Origin: JAJPHT01 sp035526585
Lineage (GTDB): Archaea > Thermoplasmatota > SW-10-69-26 > JACQPN01 > JAJPHT01
Assembly (NCBI GenBank): GCA_035526585.1
Contig: DATLCC010000012.1
Span: 1 to 27,423 of the forward strand
Direction: 5' to 3'
Length of the DNA: 27,423 nucleotides
Notes under the pieces: model-generated
What the model was told of the DNA's origin: nothing
The model's input: the letters and a program-made list of their open reading frames with translations, nothing else
The model's database searches: none
Translations under genes and position numbers: made by a program
Part shown: one piece after another, positions 22,493-27,423 of the stretch
How the letters are laid out: each line of letters opens with the position of its first letter
Position numbering within the stretch: the first letter of the stretch is position 1

Positions 22493-23317
22493 TCACCCTT
22501 GCGCGGAGTCCAGCAGCATGCGAAGCACCTCGGCGCGCGTGTCGCGCAAGGCAGGGCGACGACGGCGCGCCTCCTCGACGTCCACGAGGTCGCAGCGCGC
22601 GTGCAGCACGTGCTCCTCGTCGTAGGGCGCCTGCGCGGTCTTCTCGCCGCGCGGCGACCACGCCTGCGCGCCGCCCCAGAAGAGCGCGGCATCTTGCGGG
22701 CCGGCGAGGTTCGTGAACAAGAGGTGGCAGGTGGTCTCCACCGCGCGCGCGGGGAACACGGCCTCGAACGATGCGCGGCTGGGCGTCGGGCTCGCTGCGG
22801 CGCAGACGATCACGTCGGCTCCCTTCATCGCGAGCGCCTTCGTCACTTCGGGGAAGAAGAGGTCGTAGCAGATGCAGAGGCCGAGCTTCACGCGCTCGCC
22901 GGCGAGCGTGACGTCGAAGACGGGGAGCGCACTCCCTTCCGCGAAGAAGTGGTCCTCCTCGAAGAGGCTGAAGGTGGGAAGGTAGACCTTGTCGTAGGCC
23001 TGCACGCGGCCGTCGGGCGTGAACAGCAGGAGGCTGTTGTGCACGACGCCGCGCTGCCGCGCGCGCGTGGGCGCGCCCGTCACGAGCGTCTTGCCGCTCG
23101 CGCGGCATGCGTCCGCGATCTCGCGCACGAGCGGGCCGTCGAGGTCGAGCGCCAGCGCGCCAAAGCCGTCGCGCACGGCGTAGCCGGAGAGGAAGAGCTC
23201 GGGGAAGACGACGAGGTCGGCGCGCTCGCGGCGCAGCGTGTCGAGGATGCGCGCGGCGTTCGCCTTGACGTCGCCCAGCGCTGGTCGCGCCTGCACGAGG
23301 GCCGCCTCGAAGGGCAT
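22493..23317 (-). CDS. Carbon-nitrogen hydrolase (nitrilase/omega-amidase family)
   Basis: This cytosolic amidase has 274 residues, a normal length. The catalytic triad is complete: Glu40 in FPELFLSGY, Lys110 in YDKVYLP, and Cys150 in LCICYDLFFPE. SPTPSRASFE and FTNLAGPQ lie in the later beta sheet. It probably hydrolyses a C-N bond in a small amide, omega-amide or N-carbamoyl compound; substrate cannot be decided. A TATA box lies 24 bases upstream of ATG 23317, so a leaderless transcript is expected. That promoter may also serve dph6. Confidence 0.9.
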   Translation of the reverse strand: MPFEAALVQARPALGDVKANAARILDTLRRERADLVVFPELFLSGYAVRDGFGALALDLDGPLVREIADACRASGKTLVTGAPTRARQRGVVHNSLLLFTPDGRVQAYDKVYLPTFSLFEEDHFFAEGSALPVFDVTLAGERVKLGLCICYDLFFPEVTKALAMKGADVIVCAAASPTPSRASFEAVFPARAVETTCHLLFTNLAGPQDAALFWGGAQAWSPRGEKTAQAPYDEEHVLHARCDLVDVEEARRRRPALRDTRAEVLRMLLDSAQG

Positions 23318-23338
23318 GCTTTCCCATGACCCGCCTCA

Positions 23339-23348
23339 GGATATAACC
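23339..23348 (-). promoter_or_regulatory. TATA box for the nitrilase-family gene
   Basis: The minus strand reads GGTTATATCC, centred about 26 bases before ATG 23317, with a purine-rich GTGAG stretch just upstream as a possible BRE. It lies in the 32-base gap to the MFS gene, so the nitrilase gene is not dependent on read-through from it. Confidence 0.65.
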
Positions 23349-23349
23349 C

Positions 23350-24609
23350 TCACGTCTCGATGAAATCGAGGTCGCGACCCCACGTCTCCGGCAGGCCCCG
23401 CAGCGCGGCGAGGGCGACGAGCGCGACGGCGGTGCCCACGAGGAGCGCGCCGATCACGAGGCCCAGCGCGGGCGTCGTGCCCAGGAGCGCGAAGGCGAGC
23501 GTCATCGGGATGACGGAGGCGCGCACGAAGTTCGGCACGCTCGTCGTCGCGGTGGCGCGCAGGTTCGTGCCGAAGAGCTCGGTCGTCATCGAGAGGACGA
23601 TCGTCAGATGGCTCACCGAAGCTGCGGCGGCGAACATCGTCGCATAGTAGTACAGCGGGGGCATTCCGCGCACGAGGAGGCATGCGAACATCGACGCTGC
23701 GAGGCCGATCACGCCGCCCACGCAGACCCACCAGCGCGTCCGCGCACGCTGGGAGACGTAGCCCCACAGCAGCGTGCCCGCGCCGTAGCCGAGGTAGGAG
23801 GCGACGACGGCCTGCGCCGCCGTGACGGCGCCGGTCGCGCCCAGCTCGCGCGCGATCTCGGGCGAGAACGCCACGAGGATCCCCGCGACGAACCAGTTCG
23901 GGACGCCGACGAGCACGAGGCGCGCGAGCGTGCCGAGACGGCGGCGCGAGGAGACTAGGAGGCGCAGGTCGCCGCGCTGGGCGCCCCGCGCGTCCGCGAA
24001 CAGACCCGATTCGGAGAGGCGCAGGCGAAGGGCGAGGAGCGCGAGGCCGAGCGCGCCGCCGAGGAGGTACGCCACTCGCCACGGCAGCAGGCCCCCTGTG
24101 AGGGCCGCCGCGAGGGCGCCCATGACGCCGATCGCGATCACGAGCATGGGGCCGTACGTGCGCGCGGCGCGCGGGAGCGATTCGGAGACGAGCGTGACGG
24201 CGACGCCGAGCTCCCCCGCAAGGCCGACGCCCGCGATGAAGCGGAGCGCCGCGTATTGGGGCACGCTCGTGACGAAGGCGTTCGCCATGTTCGCCACGCT
24301 GTAGAGGGCGATGCTCGCGAAGAGCACCCGCACGCGCCCGCGGCGATCGGCGAGCACGCCCCACAGGATCCCGCCGACGAGGAGCCCGACGCTCTGCAGG
24401 TCGAGGAGGAGGACGCCCGTCGAAAGCGCGGCGTCGCCGGCCACGCCGAGCTCCGCCAGGCTCGCGACGCGGACGACCGAGAAGACGACGAGGTCGTAGA
24501 GGTCCACGAAGTATCCAAGCGCGCTCACGAGGACCGCGGCCGACAGCAGGCCTACGCTCGCGGAGTCCTCGTGGTGCGGGCGCACGTGGACGGCCTGGGC
24601 CATGGGCAT
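23350..24609 (-). CDS. MFS transporter (metabolite:H+ symporter-like)
   Basis: This 419-residue protein has about 12 transmembrane helices. It has the MFS loop 2-3 motif GVLADRRGRVRVL and, after helix 4, a charged GELGVAVTLVSESLPRAAR segment typical of the sugar/carboxylate symporter branch. Cytosolic N- and C-termini are short. I chose ATG 24609 because a TATA box is centred 27 bases upstream of it, implying a leaderless transcript. ATG 24684 lies upstream of that promoter. A palindrome next to the TATA box suggests repression by a TetR-type regulator. No candidate regulator gene lies in this window. Substrate unknown. Confidence 0.87.
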   Translation of the reverse strand: MPMAQAVHVRPHHEDSASVGLLSAAVLVSALGYFVDLYDLVVFSVVRVASLAELGVAGDAALSTGVLLLDLQSVGLLVGGILWGVLADRRGRVRVLFASIALYSVANMANAFVTSVPQYAALRFIAGVGLAGELGVAVTLVSESLPRAARTYGPMLVIAIGVMGALAAALTGGLLPWRVAYLLGGALGLALLALRLRLSESGLFADARGAQRGDLRLLVSSRRRLGTLARLVLVGVPNWFVAGILVAFSPEIARELGATGAVTAAQAVVASYLGYGAGTLLWGYVSQRARTRWWVCVGGVIGLAASMFACLLVRGMPPLYYYATMFAAAASVSHLTIVLSMTTELFGTNLRATATTSVPNFVRASVIPMTLAFALLGTTPALGLVIGALLVGTAVALVALAALRGLPETWGRDLDFIET

Positions 24610-24631
24610 CGATGCCCGGCCGGACGCATGA

Positions 24632-24654
24632 GGAATATGTAACCAGTCGGTTAC
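24632..24654 (-). promoter_or_regulatory. TATA box with adjoining TetR-style operator
   Basis: GTAACCAGTCGGTTAC at 24639-24654 is a perfect inverted repeat (6-base arms, 4-base spacer) that abuts a TATA-like ATATTCC (minus strand, 24638-24632) of the MFS gene. The core TAACC-N4-GGTTA is the style of site bound by many TetR-family repressors. A protein bound there would block TBP/TFB access. Confidence 0.55.
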
Positions 24655-24735
24655 GCATCGGTCGGGGCCCGATCCGAGTTCCAAATCCGAAGGGTTATGT
24701 TGGGTCCCCCACGCTCATGCCGAAGGGATGCACAC

Positions 24736-26088
24736 ATGCCAAGCCTAGACCAGCTCCTCTCTCGCGTCGTCGAACGCAAGGGGTTCCACGTCCAGGGCGC
24801 CGACAAGGAGGCGCTCTTCGCCAAGAAGGGGGACGACACGCTCCTCGCGGCTTGGAAGACGGACGCCCCGCTCACCGGTGACGATGCCCGTATCTTCCTT
24901 GCCGCGTTCGAGCAGGTGCACGCCACGAGCGGCATCCTCGTCTGCCCCCTTGGCGCCGACCAACCTGCCAAGGACGCGCTCGCCGCCAACAAGGGCATCG
25001 AGCTGTGGGCCGAGAGCCGCCTCGTGATCGAGGTCGGCGACGCGCTCGTCAAGGATGCGCTCGCCGGACCGCAGGCCGGGGCGATCCCCGCAACGCCGCC
25101 GGCGTCGCCCGCATCGGCAGCGCCCAAGGCGCCCACGAAGTTCCCCTCGCTCATCAGCCAGGGAGCGACCGCCGCGAGCGGTTCGGGCCACGGCATCGCG
25201 TACTACATGCCCAACAAGAAGAAGGAGCAGCCGATCGACATGCAGGGCGGCATCGGGCAGGGCCGCGGCGGCTCCCTCAACTACGCGTGGGGCGGCATGA
25301 CCGGCGGCTCACCCAGCGCGCCCGGCGTCGCGACGCGCCTCCCGTCCAAGCCCACCGTGAAGACCGACCAGTGGGGCAACGTCGTCAAGGGCGCCGCCAC
25401 CACCGCGCCCGCCGTGGTCGACACGGGCGACGTCGAGATCACGAGCGCGCCCCGAGGCGGCGGCCGCCGCGTGGCGAACCCCGCGGCCACGGGCGCCGCG
25501 CCGCCGGTCGTCGTCGACGCGGACGCGGAAGCGTACGAGATCATCACGACGAAGAAGGAGAAGGCGGCGCCCGTGATGCGCGACGCCCCCGCCGCGCCGG
25601 CATGCTCCACGCTCAAGCTCAACGTGTCCAAGGAGGAGGCCGCGAGCAAGGTGCGCGGCACCGTGAAGCTCGCGCTCGTGCCGCACGTCGCGTTCCAGTT
25701 CGACCTCCAGATGAGCCGCCCCGGCATGCCCGCGCCCATGACGGCGAAGGGCGCCATCCTCGTGAACAGCCTCACGGGCGACCTGCGCGCCGTCGACGCG
25801 CTCGAGTTCGCGGCCTCCGAGCCCGCGGACGCGCGCAAGGACGCGGAGAAGATGACCGCCGTCGACGTGTACGACAAGGTCAAGGGGCACATGGCGAAGA
25901 CGTACACGAAGACGCTCAACGTCGAGCGCGAGGTCGCGGGCAACACCGTGATGGAGAGCCTCAAGCTCACGCCCGAGCCCGACGAGATGAACCTCCAGCA
26001 CCGCGGCGTCGTCCACGTCCCGGTCTGGGAGATCACGACGTCGACCGGCGTCACGCGCATCGACGCGTACACGGGCGCGCAGCTCTAA
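24736..26088 (+). CDS. Mrr-like (degenerate) domain protein with PepSY-like C-terminus
   Basis: This 450-residue cytosolic protein has three parts. Residues 1-108 resemble an Mrr/restriction-endonuclease-like fold: FAKKGDDTLLAAWK (Lys41 at the catalytic lysine position), then ARIFLAAFEQVHATSGILVC and a late IELWAESRL. The acidic partner of the lysine is replaced by Ala, so nuclease activity is unlikely. Residues about 110-300 are Ala/Pro/Gly-rich and probably disordered. Residues about 305-450 form an alpha/beta region ending PVWEITTSTGVTRIDAYTG, reminiscent of PepSY modules. Start ATG 24736 is preceded by AAGGGATG; an A/T island TTATGTT lies near 24693. Function is unknown; family assignments are low-confidence impressions. 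Confidence 0.72.
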   Translation: MPSLDQLLSRVVERKGFHVQGADKEALFAKKGDDTLLAAWKTDAPLTGDDARIFLAAFEQVHATSGILVCPLGADQPAKDALAANKGIELWAESRLVIEVGDALVKDALAGPQAGAIPATPPASPASAAPKAPTKFPSLISQGATAASGSGHGIAYYMPNKKKEQPIDMQGGIGQGRGGSLNYAWGGMTGGSPSAPGVATRLPSKPTVKTDQWGNVVKGAATTAPAVVDTGDVEITSAPRGGGRRVANPAATGAAPPVVVDADAEAYEIITTKKEKAAPVMRDAPAAPACSTLKLNVSKEEAASKVRGTVKLALVPHVAFQFDLQMSRPGMPAPMTAKGAILVNSLTGDLRAVDALEFAASEPADARKDAEKMTAVDVYDKVKGHMAKTYTKTLNVEREVAGNTVMESLKLTPEPDEMNLQHRGVVHVPVWEITTSTGVTRIDAYTGAQL

Positions 26089-26117
26089 GACGCCACGCCC
26101 TTCCATCCTCGTCCCGT

Positions 26118-26208
26118 CTTCCTTCTTCCCATTTCTCTTCTTACCACAGCTTGCCCCCTGCGGGCCAGGGAGCGGATGCGAAGGAAGGAGGAAGTAGGAA
26201 GAAGGAAG
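26118..26208 (+). promoter_or_regulatory. Pyrimidine tract and complementary purine tract before threonine aldolase
   Basis: The 130-base gap between the two genes contains a C/T-only arm CTTCCTTCTTCC (26118-26129) and its exact complement GGAAGAAGGAAG (26197-26208). The 3' arm is also the only purine-rich ribosome-binding candidate, ending 10 bases before the ATG. The pyrimidine run continues TTTCTCTTCTT, a plausible termination signal for the upstream gene. If both arms are in one transcript they would pair and hide the ribosome-binding site. Confidence 0.5.
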
Positions 26209-26218
26209 TCGCCGCGCC

Positions 26219-27250
26219 ATGCACATCGTCGACCTGCGCTCCGACACGGTCACGAAGCCCACGCCCGAGATGCGCCAGGCGATGGCGCGCGCAGAGGTCG
26301 GCAACGCCTCCTGGGGCGAAGACCCCACCGTGAACGAGCTGGAGCGCCGCTCGGCCGAGCTCTTCGGGAAGGAGGCCGCCATGTTCGTCGTCTCGGGGAC
26401 CATGGGCAACCAGACGGCCCTGCGCGCCTGGGCGCACAAGCGCATCGCGCCGGAGATCATCTGCCACGAGCGCGCGCACATCTACGTGAACGAGGCCGCG
26501 GGCGTCGCGACCGTCGCGGGCGCGCAGCTGCGCCCGCTCCCGGGCAAGGGCGGCCGCATCCCGCTCGACGCGCTCCAGCGCGCGGTGCAGCCCGTGAACC
26601 CCGTGAAGGCGCAGACCGCGCTCCTTGCGCTCGAGAACACGCACAACTGGGAGAACGGCGCCGTACTAGGCCTGGACCACCACCGGGAAGTCCGCGCGTG
26701 GGCCCAAAGCATCGGGCTGCCCATCCATCTTGACGGCGCGCGCATCTTCAACGCAGCCACGTACGCCGGGCGCAGCGTCAAGGACTTCGCGGCGGAGGTC
26801 GACTCCGTGCAGTTCTGCTTCTCCAAGGGGCTCGCCTGCCCCGTGGGCTCGATGGTCGTCGGGCCGCGCGCCTTCATTGACGACGCGCGCAAGGTGCGCC
26901 AGTCGGTGGGCGGCGCGCTGCGCCAGGCCGGCGTCCTCGCGGCGCCCGCCCTCATCGGCCTCGACACGATGACGAAGCGGCTCCACGAGGACCACACGAA
27001 CTGTCGCCGGCTCGCCTCCGGACTCAAGGGCACGCCGCTCGCGTTCGACGAGCCGCAGACGAACATCCTCGTGATGGACGCGAGCGCGACGGGCCTGACC
27101 GCTGCGCAGGTGATCGCCGCATGCGCGAAGGAGAACGTGCTCTTCTCGCCGATCAGCGCGACCGAGTTCCGCGCCGTGACCCACTGCGACGTGTCGACGA
27201 GCGACATCGACCGCGCGGTCGATGTGCTGCGAAGCGTGCTCGGACGCTGA
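26219..27250 (+). CDS. ltaE: Low-specificity L-threonine aldolase
   Basis: This PLP enzyme cleaves L-threonine (and allo-threonine) to glycine and acetaldehyde. It has 343 residues, the family's usual length. Landmarks are DLRSDTVTKPT at the N-terminus, GEDPTVNELE near 33-42, SGTMGNQTAL at 59-68, the ring-stacking His83, HLDGARIFNAA with Asp172 and Arg175, and the PLP lysine Lys203 in FCFSKGLACPVGS. The Tyr of the common YGEDPT motif is Trp here, which may alter substrate range. ATG 26219 follows a purine-rich ribosome-binding tract. The gene stands alone after a terminator-like stretch and converges with the right-end partial gene. Confidence 0.93.
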   Translation: MHIVDLRSDTVTKPTPEMRQAMARAEVGNASWGEDPTVNELERRSAELFGKEAAMFVVSGTMGNQTALRAWAHKRIAPEIICHERAHIYVNEAAGVATVAGAQLRPLPGKGGRIPLDALQRAVQPVNPVKAQTALLALENTHNWENGAVLGLDHHREVRAWAQSIGLPIHLDGARIFNAATYAGRSVKDFAAEVDSVQFCFSKGLACPVGSMVVGPRAFIDDARKVRQSVGGALRQAGVLAAPALIGLDTMTKRLHEDHTNCRRLASGLKGTPLAFDEPQTNILVMDASATGLTAAQVIAACAKENVLFSPISATEFRAVTHCDVSTSDIDRAVDVLRSVLGR

Positions 27251-27258
27251 ACGGAGGA

Positions 27259-27423
27259 TCACCCATCGCCGTGCGAGCGAACGGCCGGCGCGCTTCGGTC
27301 GCTGATGGTCATGCCGATGCGGTAGCTGGGTCGGATGACGGGCTCGCCTTTTTCGTCGACGACCTCGAACCAGTCCACCAGGCGAGCCTGCGCGCCGTTC
27401 CCGAGCGTGAGGCGTGCGATGAC
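27259..27423 (-). CDS. 3' end of an unidentified protein gene (partial, right edge)
   Basis: This is the minus-strand counterpart of the left-edge gene. The frame enters from the right edge, is identical to it for 47 codons, then ends VRSHGDG and a TGA at 27261-27259. The family is not recognised. Two copies of one gene in inverted orientation on either side of the 27-kb segment imply a duplicated gene or a repeat element whose bulk lies outside the window. Confidence 0.55.
   Translation of the reverse strand, partial: VIARLTLGNGAQARLVDWFEVVDEKGEPVIRPSYRIGMTISDRSAPAVRSHGDG
27283..27423. repeat. Terminal inverted repeat, right copy (141 bp)
   Basis: This is the exact reverse complement of 1-141. 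See the left copy for interpretation. It begins in the codon after which the two partial proteins diverge. Confidence 0.95.

Overview
The window is a high-GC (roughly two-thirds G+C) stretch of an archaeal chromosome. The archaeal evidence is: an FtsZ of the FtsZ2 type preceded by a CdrS-like ribbon-helix-helix gene, diphthine-ammonia ligase (Dph6), a TtuA/Ncs6-type tRNA thiolase, an archaeal RecJ/GAN-like DHH protein, a tRNA-Tyr split by an intron after position 37 with no encoded CCA, and several TATA boxes 24-29 bp upstream of start codons (leaderless-type promoters). Lineage is inference: a high-GC euryarchaeote, possibly Thermoplasmatota. The long G+C-rich antisense reading frames are shadows and were left out.

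Layout. Both ends carry the 3' end of the same unidentified gene in inverted orientation. Positions 1-141 and 27283-27423 are exact reverse complements. Positions 373-6357 are minus strand: two paralogous zf-TFIIB zinc-ribbon proteins, then a tightly packed set of aminotransferase, short-chain dehydrogenase, YggS-type PLP protein, MFS transporter and LVIVD-repeat lipoprotein. Positions 6404-9145 hold a secreted copper-radical oxidase (galactose/glyoxal oxidase-like, all five active-site ligands present) divergent from a two-HTH Lrp-type regulator. Positions 9210-11441 hold an NTF2-like protein, an uncharacterised protein, and an HxlR regulator divergent from an SRPBCC protein.

Positions 11442-14640 are the RNA and cell-division section: intron-containing tRNA-Tyr (minus), a repeat-rich upstream region, cdrS and ftsZ2, then about 875 bases without a gene. 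The first 600 of these are full of hairpins and short repeats and may be an RNA gene. The remainder is a run of strong palindromes. Positions 14640-17853 are minus strand: HAD phosphatase, MEDS-domain protein, TtuA/Ncs6 and ProC. Positions 17922-21084 are plus strand: metallo-beta-lactamase hydrolase, DHH exonuclease and two small membrane proteins. Positions 21093-24609 are minus strand: an RGG-tailed protein, Dph6, a nitrilase-family amidase, and an MFS transporter with a TetR-style palindrome at its promoter. Positions 24736-27250 are plus strand: a degenerate Mrr-like protein with a PepSY-like tail, and L-threonine aldolase.

Most of the window is ordinary housekeeping. The parts that deserve a second look are the cdrS-ftsZ2 control region, the structured region after ftsZ2, the archaeal radical-copper oxidase locus, and the inverted ends of the contig.
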